Shown: positions 53,217 through 63,811, counted from the stretch's first letter. The stretch: DNA of 64,000 nt from an uncultured Cohaesibacter sp. (GCF_963676485.1 NZ_OY781114.1:3550501-3614500), one strand, 5' to 3'. Numbers and translations are program-made. Notes: generated from the sequence alone by a model not told the origin.

Positions 53217-53909
53217 TTACCCCATATAGGCTTTGAGGGCCTCGGTGGGGGACGTGAAAAATGCTTCGCTCGGGCCGACCTGAGCGATGGCCCCATCCTG
53301 AACAAGCGCGGTTTGGTCTGCGGCAAGGCGTGCGTCTTCCGGGTGGTGGGTCACCATGATAATGGTCTGGCCGTTCTTTTTGGCCAGCGTGCTGACAAGT
53401 TGCAGCATATCCTTGCGCAAGGCCGGACCGAGGGCCGCGAAGGGCTCATCCAGCAGCAGAACAGAGCGTTCTCTCAGAATGGCCCGCGCGAGGCTTGCGC
53501 GTTGACGCTGGCCGCCGGAAAGCGCCCGCGGTAGGCGGTCTGCCATGCCGCTCAGTTCCACTTGATCCAGAGCATCATTGACTTTTTGCCATTGCTGTTT
53601 GTTCAGCTTGAGCGTGGGGCTGACGCCAAGAGCGACATTCTGGGCAACCGTCATATGGTTGAACAGATTATGGTCTTGAAACAGCATCGAAACGGGCCGA
53701 TCCGCCGGCGCCAGATTGTCCATATCCTGTCCATCAATGAAGATCTGCCCTGAGCTGTGGGGAAGGAAGCCGGCAATCGCATTAAGGATGGTGCTTTTGC
53801 CCGCACCGGACGGCCCGATAAGAGCGCAGAAGCTGCCGGTCTTGACTGTGAGGCTTACAGTCATTTGCCAGTCATCAAGAGCGATGAAGAGATGATCAAG
53901 TCTTATCAC
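53217..53909 (-). CDS. thiQ: Thiamine ABC transporter ATPase
   Basis: A 230-residue ATPase from GTG 53909, overlapping the end of thiP by 14 bases. Walker A GPSGAGKSTILNAIAG, Q-loop MLFQDHNLFNHMTVAQNVALG, signature LSGGQRQRASLARA, Walker B VLLLDEPFAALGP and VTHHPEDARLAADQ. Linkage to ThiB/ThiP-type genes and an upstream TPP riboswitch identify it as ThiQ. It drives thiamine uptake. Confidence 0.93.
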   Translation of the reverse strand: MIRLDHLFIALDDWQMTVSLTVKTGSFCALIGPSGAGKSTILNAIAGFLPHSSGQIFIDGQDMDNLAPADRPVSMLFQDHNLFNHMTVAQNVALGVSPTLKLNKQQWQKVNDALDQVELSGMADRLPRALSGGQRQRASLARAILRERSVLLLDEPFAALGPALRKDMLQLVSTLAKKNGQTIIMVTHHPEDARLAADQTALVQDGAIAQVGPSEAFFTSPTEALKAYMG

Positions 53910-55518
53910 GGCCAGTCAGTCCTTTGTCGAAAATCAAGAAGAAAGCAAAAGCGACCAAGGTCAGGATAAGGCCGGAGCCATAGGCCTGATCCATATGGTA
54001 GGCGCCCATTTGCTGATAGAGATAGAGCGGCAATGTCGGCGCTGTTGGCGAGCCAAAGAGGGCAATGACGCCCAGATCGCCGATGGAGAGTGCTGCCGTA
54101 ATGCCAAGACTGAGGCCGATGGGCTTGCGCATCAATGGCCAATGGACAAGGCGGATCGCCGTTCTGCGCTCCATGCCGAGCTGTTGGATTTGTTTGCCAT
54201 AATCGCGTTTGATCTGCCCCATCGCGGGCGTAAGCAAGATGAGTGCGAAGGGCACGGCTTGGAGTCCGTTGAGCAAAGCGGTGAGTGGCAGGGCCAATCG
54301 GTCAATCGGGATATGCTGATGCAGCAGGATAAAGAGCCCTGCGCCCAGCGCGATGGGCGGGGCAACCATAATGGCAAAGCCGGGCAGTTCCACAAGGCGT
54401 TTGGTCTTGCCCTTGAGATGAATGGACAACTGGGCCAATGGCAGGCTGATCAGCCCCATGACAAGGCACGCTCCCATTGCTACCGCGATTGACCTGAGGG
54501 CAGCAGGCAAGAGAGCGGCTGCATCAAACGGGTTCATCATCAGCCCATGTGCCCCCCTCAGGAAAGCCGCCAGCAAGGGCATGGCCAGAAAAGCAAGGGC
54601 GAGGATGATGATGCTCCAATCCATCAAACGAGCTGATATTGATGTGCGGTCGCCCCTTTGGACTGCACCGCCAAGGCTCTCGCCTGTGTCGTGATCTTGC
54701 GCGATGAGGCGAGAGATGACCGCCAGCCCAGCGCAAAGGATGATTTGCAGGCAGGCAAGCAAAGCCGCGCGTTCAAGATCAAAGTCGTAGCGAATGGCTT
54801 GATAGATAGCGAGCTCGATAGTGGTTGCCCTGGGGCCACCTCCCAGCGCAAGGACGACCGTAAAACTCGTCGCGCAGAGCAGGAAGATAATGGCGAGCAC
54901 ACCGGGGAGACGTTCCTTGAGCATCGGCCATTCGATATGGCGGGCGATGGTGCTGGAACTCATACCAAGCTGGGATGCGAGCCGCCATTGCTCGGAGGGG
55001 ATCGCCAGCCAGCCTTGCAGTAAAATACGCGTTGCAAGTGGAAGATTGAAAAAGATATGGGCCAGCAAAATGCCGGGCAAGCCATAAATCGAGAAATTGG
55101 CAATACCGGTGCCCGTGACGAGCGCATGGATGGGGCCGTTCTTGCCCCAGATGGCGAGCAGGCCAAGGATGGCCACGATAACCGGCAGGATAAACGGCGC
55201 GCCAAACAACGACAATACCGCCCCCTTGCCGGGGAAATCGCGTGTTGCCAGCGCTCTTGCCAGAGGAATGGCCAACAGCGTCGACAAGAGTGCGGAAAGC
55301 GCGGCCTGCATAAGCGTAAACCGCACCGCACGCATGACATAGACGTCCGAGAGCAGCGCACCAAGGGCAGAGCCAACGGAGCTGGTTCCCTCCAGTGTGG
55401 GCGCAGCCATAGACCAGAGGGCGCCTATGCTGGCGACTACGAGAGTGAGCGGTGCCAAAAAGGCGAAAATTGCCGGAATGCCATTGGCGAAGGCTTTATG
55501 ACTTGCCTGTCTGATCAC
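53896..55518 (-). CDS. thiP: Thiamine ABC transporter permease
   Basis: A 540-residue permease from GTG 55518 (GAGGGA site). Two fused halves, each with about six helices and its own EAA loop (WRLASQLGMSSSTIARHIEWP near residue 190 and the second around ~475 in YGKQIQQLGMERRTAIRLVHWPLM), the usual ThiP organisation. Lies between thiB and thiQ in one operon. Function is firm from operon order and the riboswitch. Confidence 0.93.
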   Translation of the reverse strand: MIRQASHKAFANGIPAIFAFLAPLTLVVASIGALWSMAAPTLEGTSSVGSALGALLSDVYVMRAVRFTLMQAALSALLSTLLAIPLARALATRDFPGKGAVLSLFGAPFILPVIVAILGLLAIWGKNGPIHALVTGTGIANFSIYGLPGILLAHIFFNLPLATRILLQGWLAIPSEQWRLASQLGMSSSTIARHIEWPMLKERLPGVLAIIFLLCATSFTVVLALGGGPRATTIELAIYQAIRYDFDLERAALLACLQIILCAGLAVISRLIAQDHDTGESLGGAVQRGDRTSISARLMDWSIIILALAFLAMPLLAAFLRGAHGLMMNPFDAAALLPAALRSIAVAMGACLVMGLISLPLAQLSIHLKGKTKRLVELPGFAIMVAPPIALGAGLFILLHQHIPIDRLALPLTALLNGLQAVPFALILLTPAMGQIKRDYGKQIQQLGMERRTAIRLVHWPLMRKPIGLSLGITAALSIGDLGVIALFGSPTAPTLPLYLYQQMGAYHMDQAYGSGLILTLVAFAFFLIFDKGLTGRDKT

Positions 55519-55551
55519 GCACTGTCCCTCGTCGTCTTGTGTTGGGGCGGC

Positions 55552-56574
55552 TTATTGGCTGAGCGCGCCGAGCCATTCGTCAAGAGCTTCCTTGCGGATG
55601 GCCGGAACCTCTTCGGTGTCAAACTGCAAAGCCTTGTCCGGTTTTGCCAGATCCTTGAAAGAGGCAGGCCATTCGCTCTCGGGTATGGCAACCGGATACA
55701 TCCAGTTGGTCGTCGGGATGATGGTCTGCGCTTCAGGCCCGATGAGATAACTCAGGAAGGCATTGGCCAGCTTCTTGTGTTGGCTGGATTTGGTGACAGC
55801 AGCCAGTTCAACCTGCATATAGTGGCCTTCCTTGAAAGCGGCGGCCTTGTAGTTGGTCTTGTTCTCGGTTGCAATATGGTAGGCAGGCGAGGTGGTGTAG
55901 CTGAGCACCATGTCGGCCTGTCCTTCCAGAAACATACCGTATGCTTCAGACCAGCCTTTGGTGACTGTAAGGATATGCGGGCTCAGTTGTTTCCATATGT
56001 CCGCGGCCTTGTCGCCATAGACATCCTTTACCCAGAGCAAAAGGCCCAGCCCCGGAGTAGAGGAACGCGGGTCTTCGATAACAATCTTGAGATCGTCCGG
56101 CGCATTGATCAGCTCTTCAAAGCTGGAAGGCACAGAGGAAAGGGTGTCACTATCATAGACAAAGGCAAAATAGCCCCAGTCGAAGGGAACAAACGTGCTT
56201 GCGTCCCACTCGATGGGCAAATGCAAGTCTTTCACCGCGACATTGTTGGGTTCGAACAGGCCACTCTTTTTCGCATCGGCCACAAGGTTGGAATCAAGGC
56301 CAACGAGAATATCCGCCTTTGATGAGCTGCCTTCAAGGCGCAGGCGGTTGAAGGTTTCCGTAGCATCGCCGGGTGAAACATAGTCAACCGTGCAGCCACA
56401 GGTCTTCTCGAAGCCTTTCTTGATCGCAGGGCCCGGACCCCATTCTGTGTTGAAAGAATCGTAGGTGTAGACCGTTAGGGTTGGTTTGTCTGCGGCGTTG
56501 GCTGACGCGGCTGCAACCAGAGCCGTTGTCAGGCTGAGGCTGGCTGCCAGCAAAGAAAGGGTCAAAGCCTTCAT
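55552..56574 (-). CDS. thiB: Thiamine-binding periplasmic protein
   Basis: A 340-residue protein from ATG 56574 with GGAGGA just before; the frame extends upstream toward the riboswitch. Signal peptide ~1-28 (ending ANAA). Core: LTVYTYDSFNTEWGPGPAIKKGFEKTCGCTVDYVS, RLEGSSSKADILVGLDSNL, VPFDWGYFAFVYDSD, SSTPGLGLLLWV and VLSYTTSPAYH. These are ThiB/TbpA marks. It delivers thiamine to ThiPQ. First gene after the TPP riboswitch. Confidence 0.93.
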   Translation of the reverse strand: MKALTLSLLAASLSLTTALVAAASANAADKPTLTVYTYDSFNTEWGPGPAIKKGFEKTCGCTVDYVSPGDATETFNRLRLEGSSSKADILVGLDSNLVADAKKSGLFEPNNVAVKDLHLPIEWDASTFVPFDWGYFAFVYDSDTLSSVPSSFEELINAPDDLKIVIEDPRSSTPGLGLLLWVKDVYGDKAADIWKQLSPHILTVTKGWSEAYGMFLEGQADMVLSYTTSPAYHIATENKTNYKAAAFKEGHYMQVELAAVTKSSQHKKLANAFLSYLIGPEAQTIIPTTNWMYPVAIPESEWPASFKDLAKPDKALQFDTEEVPAIRKEALDEWLGALSQ

Positions 56575-56738
56575 ATCATTCCTCCAAAAGAGGTCACGCA
56601 AAGGCAAAGGCCACGCGCGACGCTGGTATGTCGACGAGCATCTGGCGAAGGGGCCGTAAAATGCCTCTCGCATGGAATGCTCTAGCTATTGACCGGATTG
56701 GGTAGAGTGGAAGAAGGTTGGGGTGGTTCCAAGCTTCG

Positions 56739-56823
56739 TCTCTTCCTCCGCCGGTGTGATCCGGATCAGGTTCGACGGGTTCGCACCTTGTGCATCTCAG
56801 CCTGGTTACAGGCACCCCGGGAC
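56739..56823 (-). promoter_or_regulatory. TPP (thi-box) riboswitch upstream of thiBPQ
   Basis: Read on the minus strand, it begins with CGGGGTGCC, then CAGGCTGAGATGCAC, ACCCGTCGAACCTGATCCGG and CACCGGCGGAGGAA. The conserved CUGAGA and ACC-x-GAACCUGAUC-x-GG segments of the aptamer are intact. It lies ~165 bases before the thiB ATG. High thiamine pyrophosphate is expected to lower expression of the importer; whether by blocked translation or termination is not clear by eye. Confidence 0.95.
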
Positions 56824-56915
56824 GGTCGCCATACTAGAGATATTATTTTCGGAATTCAATCGGCTTGCGGCTTTATACGGCAAACAAATCGATCGCGATT
56901 GATTGCCCGTCAAGA

Positions 56916-57941
56916 CTAGATCGGTAGCCCGGCCATGGGGTCGTTCATCAGATCGTCTTCGGTTTCCCTTTGGGGGGCCGGTTGGGTCTTCGGATCTGTG
57001 AGATAGAGGATTTCATCCTCGCTAAGCCAGGCCGGATCCGTTTGCGGCAGTCGGGCCTGCCGCTTTTTATCGACTTCCTGAAGAAACGCATCAATCCTGT
57101 CATTGATGCTATCAAAGAAGAGGAGGGGGGCATGGCCGTGCCCTTTGGCTTCAAACAGTTGACAATCGGGATGCCGGCCCACCATCTCCGCCGCCGTGGA
57201 CGCGGCGAGAATATCGGATGTTTCCCCGCGCAAGACCAATGTGGGGCAATGGGAGAGCGCCATAAATTGCGGCCATAGATCAACCTTGGTTTCGCTAAGG
57301 TCAATGCCTTCGAGCGCTTTGGCAATATGGGGGTCGAAATCGCTTTTCGGCAACCCCGCTTCATCGCGGAAGGTCATGCGCGCCATGCGCTCCCAGTCTT
57401 CTTCTGTCAGGCCGATGAAATGCTTGTGGTTGGCGGTTTTTACATAGGCGACGGCGTCCTTCCATGTCTTCACCGGTTCGGACCGCGTCAAGTAGGTCTT
57501 GATGCGGGCGATGCCTGTTGCGTCCAATATGGGGCCGATGTCGTTGAAAATGGCTCCGGCGATGAGATTGGGCTGAATGGCGGCAATGGCCAGTATCTGC
57601 AGTCCGCCGCGCGAGGTGCCTAGGATGATGACCTCGGAAAGCCCCGCTGCGGTGATTGCGTCAATGGCGTCTCTTGCCTCGGTGATGACATTGTAATTTT
57701 CGGGATGCTCGTCATAGTCTGATGGGCCACGTCCGCGACTGTTAAGCGCCATGACAAAGCGGGGATGATCCGGATCATTGGACAGGCGCTCGGCCAGCGG
57801 ATGAAAATCGCGGCTGGTTCGGGTGAGGCCGGGAAGGCAGAGAAGGGGTGTTGCTTTGCTGGCTCTGTCGCCAAAGGTCTCTCCACGCAGGACCAGTCCG
57901 TCTCTGGTGGTGATTTCAAAGGGTTTGAACGTCTGCTGCAT
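56916..57941 (-). CDS. Alpha/beta hydrolase
   Basis: A 341-residue protein from ATG 57941; the frame is open ~59 codons further but homologous sequence starts MQQTFKPFEITTRDGLVLRGE. Motifs: PLLCLPGLTRTSRDFHPLAE (oxyanion), NSRGRGPSDYDEHPENYNV, nucleophile elbow ILGTSRGGLQIL, LRGETSDILA acid region and GHGHAPLLF with the catalytic His. Complete triad, substrate unknown. A C-terminal ~40-residue polar tail (PAWLSEDEILYL to the end) is extra. Stands between thiB and the transglycosylase gene on the same strand. Confidence 0.88.
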   Translation of the reverse strand: MQQTFKPFEITTRDGLVLRGETFGDRASKATPLLCLPGLTRTSRDFHPLAERLSNDPDHPRFVMALNSRGRGPSDYDEHPENYNVITEARDAIDAITAAGLSEVIILGTSRGGLQILAIAAIQPNLIAGAIFNDIGPILDATGIARIKTYLTRSEPVKTWKDAVAYVKTANHKHFIGLTEEDWERMARMTFRDEAGLPKSDFDPHIAKALEGIDLSETKVDLWPQFMALSHCPTLVLRGETSDILAASTAAEMVGRHPDCQLFEAKGHGHAPLLFFDSINDRIDAFLQEVDKKRQARLPQTDPAWLSEDEILYLTDPKTQPAPQRETEDDLMNDPMAGLPI

Positions 57942-58053
57942 GGTGCCCACTCCCGGATAAAGCGCTTGAAGGCAAGGGCCTTTCAAGATAAGTGCCTCTT
58001 GCCATTCATTACAGGATATCGCCTGCTGCGCAAGATGGTGCGCTTGGCGCGGC

Positions 58054-60345
58054 CTAGGGATGGCCGCGCTTGAGATCTTTGCTGATATCCAGCGTTTCAT
58101 TGTGGATGCGGGCTTCATACACCTGCAAATTCTCGATCAGCTTCATGACATAGTTGCGCGTTTCCGAGAAGGGGATGCGTTCGACCCAATCAATCGCGCT
58201 GACCTCGTTGGTCCGTGGATCACCAAAGCGTTCGATCCATTCTGGCGGACGCCCCGGACCGGCATTATAGGCCGCAAAGGTCAGGATATAGGAGCCGCCA
58301 AAGCGCTCCAGGTTTTCCTTCAGAAAGGCGCTGCCCAAGAGCACGGCATATTTGGGGTCACGCGTGATCCGCGACAGGGAATAGGAGACGCCAAGCTTGC
58401 GCGCCGTTCTCTTGGCCGTCGCTGGCAGCATTTGCATCAGGCCACGCGCATTGGCATGGCTGCGCGCCTTGAGATCGAAAACGCTCTCTTGCTTTGTCAG
58501 GGCATAGACCAGCGCAATATCGACGCCGTTTGTGTTGACGCCCATGGGCAAGGCATGCAGCGGGAAGGCCAATTTGTCGACCGGCAGGTCTCGGTTGAGG
58601 GCCAGCTGTCCAATCTGGACGGCATTCTGGTGTAGGCCATAGCTTTGGGCGAGTTTGTGCGCCAGTTGGATCTCGGATGGATCGGCCAAAGTGCGCGCCA
58701 GATGGCGGAAAAGAGGACCGGCCCGGTCTTCTTGCCCGACAGCCTTGAGGCGCTTGATGGCACGCACCAGATCACGACGCTCAAAGCGAGCCTTCTGTGT
58801 GGCGTTGGCTGGAGGCGGGGTCCTGAGATTGAGATGCGTTGCGCCCAGTTCCTCCAGTGAAAGCTGGCCGTAATAGTTGGTGGCGTTGGCTGCTGCCTTA
58901 TAGAATTTGACGGCAACAGCCCGGTCTCCAGCCGCCTCCCATGCTCGGCCCTGCCAATAGAGGCCGCGGGACTTGTCTTGTTTGCGGGTGGCTTTTTTCC
59001 AGCTATTTTCGAAGTGGACGGCGGCAGTCTTCGGGTCATGCAGATAGCGCAGGGCGAAGAAACCGGCGTGGAATTCGGCTTCGGAGAAATCCTTGCCCGA
59101 TTCTGCCGAGTGTCTTGCTGCGATCTTGTAGGCGCGGCGGGCGTCCCCCTTGTTCAGCATCATGCGGGCCAGAAGGCGGCGTTCGTCCCACCATGCGTCA
59201 TGGTTGATCAGGTGATCCTCATCCAGAGGCGCCTTGAGCATGAGGTCCGCTGCGGCCGTTTCCTTGCCCTTTCTGCGCATATACTGGATTTCTGAAAAGA
59301 TATAGCCGGGGTCTTTCTTCAAGGAGCTGGGGACGCTTCTGAGCAGAGAGCCAGCATTGCGCTTGCGGCGGATAACAGCCACTCGTGCATTGACCAGTTT
59401 CGTCTGGGCACTCGACAGATAACGCTTGAGGCGCAATGCGCCGTTGGCCCGTTCGCGATAGAGCAAATAACTGGCCCGGTGGAAATGATCCTCATTGGTC
59501 AAAACCGAGCGCATATTGGAAAGAATGCGGCTTTCCGTTTTTGCATCTAGCGCACTCTCGCGCCAGATCGGGCGAATGATTTTGGCCGCTTGCGCCTTGT
59601 TGCCGACCTTGGCTTGGGATATCGCGAGCGCAATGGCCGCTGATGTGGAATCTGGAATGGTGTTGCCGAAGGCGCGGACCATTTCTGCGCCTGTTTCCGT
59701 TTCCCGGGTCACCGCTTCTTCGATGCGTCGCTTGGTCAGACTACGGCTTGGCCATTGTGGATTGTGATCATAAAATGCCTTCATCTCGCTGGCCGGAAAA
59801 TTGTGATAGCCGCCGATGATCAGGATATAAGTCAGCAATGTCCGGTCCAAAGAAGGCTTCATGCCTTTCTGGATGGCGAGCGCCTTCTTTTGATCATTCT
59901 TCTCAAGAGCATTGAGCGCGTCCTTGAGCGAGCCGCGTATGGCTGCGATGCCATTGTCATGCTTGCGCACGGTTGGCAAGACCACCTTGGGCTGAGCTGC
60001 TTGCTGCGTTACCGCTGGCCTTTGAAGCGCGCCATTGCTGCCCACTGTGGTCGCGGGGGTGCCCGCCGAGATTGTCGGATCCGTGCGGTTTTTTGGCAGA
60101 ATGACTAGATTGGCTGGCAGATCTGCCGTGCTTTGCGGGGCAGGCACAGCTGCCTCCAGAATGCCGGGCGCTGGCTCGGGTGTCATGAGCGGCGCCTGAG
60201 GTGTCGCCAGGGGGGCGGTCAGGGCAATGGCCGGACGTGCTCTGGGAACAGGCATGCTTTCTGGCAGTGTTTGGGCACTGGCAAGGGGCATGATGGATAA
60301 AAGGCAAAAGCCTGTTGTCGCTGCTGTGATGATGGATCTAATCAT
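58054..60345 (-). CDS. Soluble lytic murein transglycosylase (Slt70-like)
   Basis: A 763-residue protein. Signal peptide (~1-24, ending ASAQ), then a Pro/Ala-rich spacer (~27-125), a long helical superhelix region with many R/A-rich repeats (~130-600), and a C-terminal SLT domain: TKQESVFDLKARSHANARGLMQMLPATA with the catalytic Glu at ~617, FGGSYILTFAAYNAGPGR and the end WVERIPFSETRNYVMKL. It cuts peptidoglycan between MurNAc and GlcNAc, forming 1,6-anhydro ends. Divergent from dapA. Confidence 0.92.
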   Translation of the reverse strand: MIRSIITAATTGFCLLSIMPLASAQTLPESMPVPRARPAIALTAPLATPQAPLMTPEPAPGILEAAVPAPQSTADLPANLVILPKNRTDPTISAGTPATTVGSNGALQRPAVTQQAAQPKVVLPTVRKHDNGIAAIRGSLKDALNALEKNDQKKALAIQKGMKPSLDRTLLTYILIIGGYHNFPASEMKAFYDHNPQWPSRSLTKRRIEEAVTRETETGAEMVRAFGNTIPDSTSAAIALAISQAKVGNKAQAAKIIRPIWRESALDAKTESRILSNMRSVLTNEDHFHRASYLLYRERANGALRLKRYLSSAQTKLVNARVAVIRRKRNAGSLLRSVPSSLKKDPGYIFSEIQYMRRKGKETAAADLMLKAPLDEDHLINHDAWWDERRLLARMMLNKGDARRAYKIAARHSAESGKDFSEAEFHAGFFALRYLHDPKTAAVHFENSWKKATRKQDKSRGLYWQGRAWEAAGDRAVAVKFYKAAANATNYYGQLSLEELGATHLNLRTPPPANATQKARFERRDLVRAIKRLKAVGQEDRAGPLFRHLARTLADPSEIQLAHKLAQSYGLHQNAVQIGQLALNRDLPVDKLAFPLHALPMGVNTNGVDIALVYALTKQESVFDLKARSHANARGLMQMLPATAKRTARKLGVSYSLSRITRDPKYAVLLGSAFLKENLERFGGSYILTFAAYNAGPGRPPEWIERFGDPRTNEVSAIDWVERIPFSETRNYVMKLIENLQVYEARIHNETLDISKDLKRGHP

Positions 60346-60684
60346 ATCGTTTGAAAATGTGCGTAACTACGGGCTTTTTGAGATCAAGACATTATTGTTG
60401 CCAAATTATGGTGAAGAAATCCCTTAGAGCCGAACAGATTTTCGGCTTCTTGCATGACTCACTGTAAAGTGATCAGAATCCCTTGCTCTTGGCCTCTACC
60501 AATTGGGCAGGTCGGTGGGGATGAAATGATAGAAATATTGCATCTTGTTATGAAACATGGTGTTATGGGTCTCTGTTTCCGGCAAAATGCTGGAAAAGTT
60601 ATGAAAACCGTCAAAATGGCGGATTTATATTAAAGAATAACGGAAATTCCATGCGCGCAGCGTGGCAAAGACGAGGAAACGGAC
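60346..60684. other. Divergent promoter region, slt / dapA
   Basis: About 340 bases between the minus-strand transglycosylase gene and dapA. No gene, hairpin or repeat that I can support. Both promoters must lie here. Confidence 0.4.
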
Positions 60685-61560
60685 ATGTTCAAAGGATCTT
60701 GCACAGCACTCATCACTCCTTTCAAAGAGGGTGGCGTGGATTATAAGGCCTTTGAGTCTTTGGTGGATTGGCAAATCAATGAAGGCACCCACGGGCTTGT
60801 GCCGGTTGGCACGACTGGTGAGTCCCCAACCCTGAGCCACGAAGAGCATAAGAAAGTGGTGGAAGCCTGCGTCAAAGTTGCCGACAAGCGTGTTCCGGTT
60901 CTGGCTGGTGCTGGTTCCAATTCAACATTGGAAGCCATTGATCTGGCCCAGTTTGCTGAAGGCGCTGGCGCTGATGGCGTGCTGGTCGTAACGCCTTATT
61001 ACAACAAGCCTTGTCAGGCGGGGCTCTATGAGCATTTCAAGGCTGTGGCGTCTGCGATTTCCATTCCGGTTATCATCTACAATATTCCACCCAGATCCGT
61101 TATCGATATGAGCGTGGAGACCATGGCGCGCCTTTATGAGGAATGCCCCAACATCGTAGGGGTCAAGGACGCGACCGGGGATCTGGTCCGTGTGACCCGT
61201 CAGCGTTTGGCCATGGGTAAGGATTTCATCCAGCTTTCCGGTGAAGATGCGACCGCGCTCGGTTTCAATGCGCAGGGAGGGCACGGCTGCATTTCAGTGA
61301 CCGCCAACGTGGCGCCCAAACTCTGTAGCCAGTTCCAGACTGCCTGTATGAATGGAGAGTGGGACAAGGCGCTGGAGCTGCATGATCTTCTTTCTCCGCT
61401 GCATCGTTCCATGTTCCTTCAGCCCAGCCCGGCAGGTGCCAAATATGGTTTGTCTGTGCTTGGCAAGATCAATAATGATGTTCGCTTGCCTCTGATGGCT
61501 GCAACAGATGCTGTAAAAGCCGAGATTGATGCAGCAATGAAGGTTGCAGGTCTGATCTAA
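60685..61560 (+). CDS. dapA: 4-Hydroxy-tetrahydrodipicolinate synthase
   Basis: A 291-residue TIM-barrel protein: [44 protein letters not shown] with Y132, and the Schiff-base lysine K161 in VGVKDATGD. It condenses pyruvate and aspartate semialdehyde, the first step committed to lysine and meso-diaminopimelate. The smpB gene follows 18 bases on, the common alphaproteobacterial order. Confidence 0.97.
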   Translation: MFKGSCTALITPFKEGGVDYKAFESLVDWQINEGTHGLVPVGTTGESPTLSHEEHKKVVEACVKVADKRVPVLAGAGSNSTLEAIDLAQFAEGAGADGVLVVTPYYNKPCQAGLYEHFKAVASAISIPVIIYNIPPRSVIDMSVETMARLYEECPNIVGVKDATGDLVRVTRQRLAMGKDFIQLSGEDATALGFNAQGGHGCISVTANVAPKLCSQFQTACMNGEWDKALELHDLLSPLHRSMFLQPSPAGAKYGLSVLGKINNDVRLPLMAATDAVKAEIDAAMKVAGLI

Positions 61561-61578
61561 AGGGCTTATCTGTGTTGC

Positions 61579-62061
61579 ATGGCTCAGAAGAAAAAGAAAA
61601 GCGATCCGAATAACCGCGTTGTGGCGGAGAATCGGAAGGCGCGACATGACTACGAATTTGGTGAAGTGACCGAGGCTGGTTTGCAGCTCACTGGTACTGA
61701 GGTTAAGTCTCTTCGTACCGGCAAGGCCACGATTGCCGAATCCTATGCGTCTTATGAGAATGGCGAGATTGTTCTGATCAATGCGCACATACCCGAGTAT
61801 GATCAGGGCAACCGGTTTAATCACGAGCCCCGCCGTCCGCGCAAATTGCTTCTGCATAAACGCGAGATCGCCAAAATGTCTCAGGCCGTGCAGCGCGATG
61901 GCATGACCATCGTGCCTCTGAAGCTTTATTTCAATGACAAGGGAATCGCCAAGCTGGCGGTTGCCGTTGCGCGCGGCAAAAAGAATTACGACAAACGGCA
62001 AGACGCCAAAAAACGGGATTGGCAGCGCGATAAAGCCCGTTTGTTGCGTGCACGCGGCTAA
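61579..62061 (+). CDS. smpB: SsrA-binding protein
   Basis: A 160-residue protein: [79 protein letters not shown] and the basic C-terminal tail [24 protein letters not shown]. It binds tmRNA and brings it to stalled ribosomes. No tmRNA gene was seen in this window. Likely co-transcribed with dapA. Confidence 0.97.
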   Translation: MAQKKKKSDPNNRVVAENRKARHDYEFGEVTEAGLQLTGTEVKSLRTGKATIAESYASYENGEIVLINAHIPEYDQGNRFNHEPRRPRKLLLHKREIAKMSQAVQRDGMTIVPLKLYFNDKGIAKLAVAVARGKKNYDKRQDAKKRDWQRDKARLLRARG

Positions 62062-62327
62062 AGCACTTGCATCTTTTCCAGATTCGGTAAGTCAACGCCA
62101 AAAGGCGGATGGTTTTCTTCTCGCCAAGAGCGATAGGGGCTTTGAGCTCTTTTGCGGCGGGAAAGCGCAGACTTCTGTGCTTTCGTCCAAAATTGGGGAC
62201 AAAATTTTCTAACCTTTTTAAATGCCATGCAAGCGTTTCTGGCTGAAACGCTTTTTAAAAGAGGGGAAAACCCGAATTTGGGGTTTAAAAATCTGGCAAG
62301 GCTTCTATAAAGATGACACTTCAATGA

Positions 62328-62404
<77 letters not shown>

Positions 62405-62491
62405 ATCTTAATCTTATTTCAAGTTCAATGTCTTGAAATGTTCTCGCCAGAGACCATATGGATTAATGTTGCATGCATTGAAGAAAATTGA

Positions 62492-62568
<77 letters not shown>

Positions 62569-62852
62569 ATTTCCCCACTGACTTCCTTGTCTTTTAAAGC
62601 TTCCAGCGAATCATCCTAAATTTTCTGATTGTTCTTGTTTGCGTTGGTCTTGCTGATATCAGGCCCAACTGCGCATGTGTCGGCTTTTGTGCATCCCTCT
62701 GCCTCCAACGGGCTTGGGGCCATAGAATGGAGGCTGCCTATTCATGAACTGGATGGATTGATTTATGTGATCCCGCAATGGGCTCTCTAAAGTGGTTTTC
62801 CATACAACGCGAAAATCTTAAAAGATCTCCGCGTTGTGGTTGATTGAGTGCG

Positions 62853-63695
62853 CTACTCCAGTTCGCGCACGACTTGTCCATAGGCCAACAGGGCAAACAA
62901 TCCAGTGCCTCCGGCTATGTTCCCCAAAAGAGTGCACGAAAGGAGTGCCGCAGTTTGTGCAAGCCCTATTTCTCCGCGCATTCCCAAAAGGAAAAGTTCG
63001 GTTGACCCTGCAATGACGTGGGTGAAATTGCCGAGCGCTATGAGATATGTGAACATGATGATCACAAGGAATGCAGCACTGCGTGCGGAGGGGATCATCC
63101 ACACGATTGCCGCCACAAGAAAGCCCGATGTGATCCCATAGGAAAAGGCCTGTGATACATCGAGATTGGCATAATGGTGTGAAATTGCTGCCATGCCATC
63201 TACATATTCAGGCGGGATGGTTCCGATATGATATCCCAGCAGCGCCGCAAGAAATGTTCCGCACAGGTTGGCGACAAATACGATTGCCCAGAGGCGCAGG
63301 GTACTCCAGAGCATCTTAAGGGAGCTGTGCGTGAGAAGGGGCAATATTGCCGTGATTGTGTTTTCGGTAAATAGCTGCAGGCGCCCGAGAATGACCAATA
63401 CGAACCCAACCGTATAGCCAAGATTCTCTATGGCAAATTGATATGGTGAGCCTTCAAACACCTTGTGAAGGATCCCTTCAGCAATAACCGAGGTTGAAAT
63501 GCCTAAACCGGCTGCGACGCCCGACCACCACAAGGATGTCGCCGGGCGATTCAGTTCTTCCATGCCTTCGCGATGGACGACGGCATATACTGATACAGAA
63601 CTCAGGCTGTGATGATCGCGGACATCTTTTCTTTCTTGCGCACTCAACGGGGATTTGTTGCCCGATTTCTTTTCTTTTCTTATTTGATCCGACAT
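62853..63695 (-). CDS. Formate/nitrite transporter (FNT) family channel
   Basis: A 280-residue protein with a ~45-residue charged N-terminus and six predicted membrane helices: SLWWSGVAAGLGISTSV, LGYTVGFVLVILGRLQLFTENTITA, LWAIVFVANLCGTFLAALLG and SAAFLVIIMFTYLIALGNFTHVIAGSTELF. The LFTENT and the GNFTHVIAGS segments are FNT features (the channel of FocA/NirC). The YfdC-like branch with a longer N-terminus fits better than FocA. Transported anion is not certain. It is transcribed toward the tRNA genes. Confidence 0.85.
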   Translation of the reverse strand: MSDQIRKEKKSGNKSPLSAQERKDVRDHHSLSSVSVYAVVHREGMEELNRPATSLWWSGVAAGLGISTSVIAEGILHKVFEGSPYQFAIENLGYTVGFVLVILGRLQLFTENTITAILPLLTHSSLKMLWSTLRLWAIVFVANLCGTFLAALLGYHIGTIPPEYVDGMAAISHHYANLDVSQAFSYGITSGFLVAAIVWMIPSARSAAFLVIIMFTYLIALGNFTHVIAGSTELFLLGMRGEIGLAQTAALLSCTLLGNIAGGTGLFALLAYGQVVRELE

Positions 63696-63811
63696 GAGGA
63701 GCCTTTGTTTCTGGGCATGATGTTAGGTGCTTTATCTGGTCGTTCCTTACAGCTGAAACAACCCTATTGGATGTCTTTGGCGTTTGTTTCTTTCAAGATA
63801 TGGTCAAAGCT

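Noticed and set aside
55057..56322. A 421-codon open frame opposite thiP/thiB
   Set aside because: It overlaps two confidently identified genes of the thi operon and reads as low-complexity Gly/Arg/Gln sequence with no motif.
62062..62327. A tmRNA gene next to smpB
   Set aside because: No tRNA-like ends or tag frame found; alphaproteobacterial tmRNA is two-piece and would look different.
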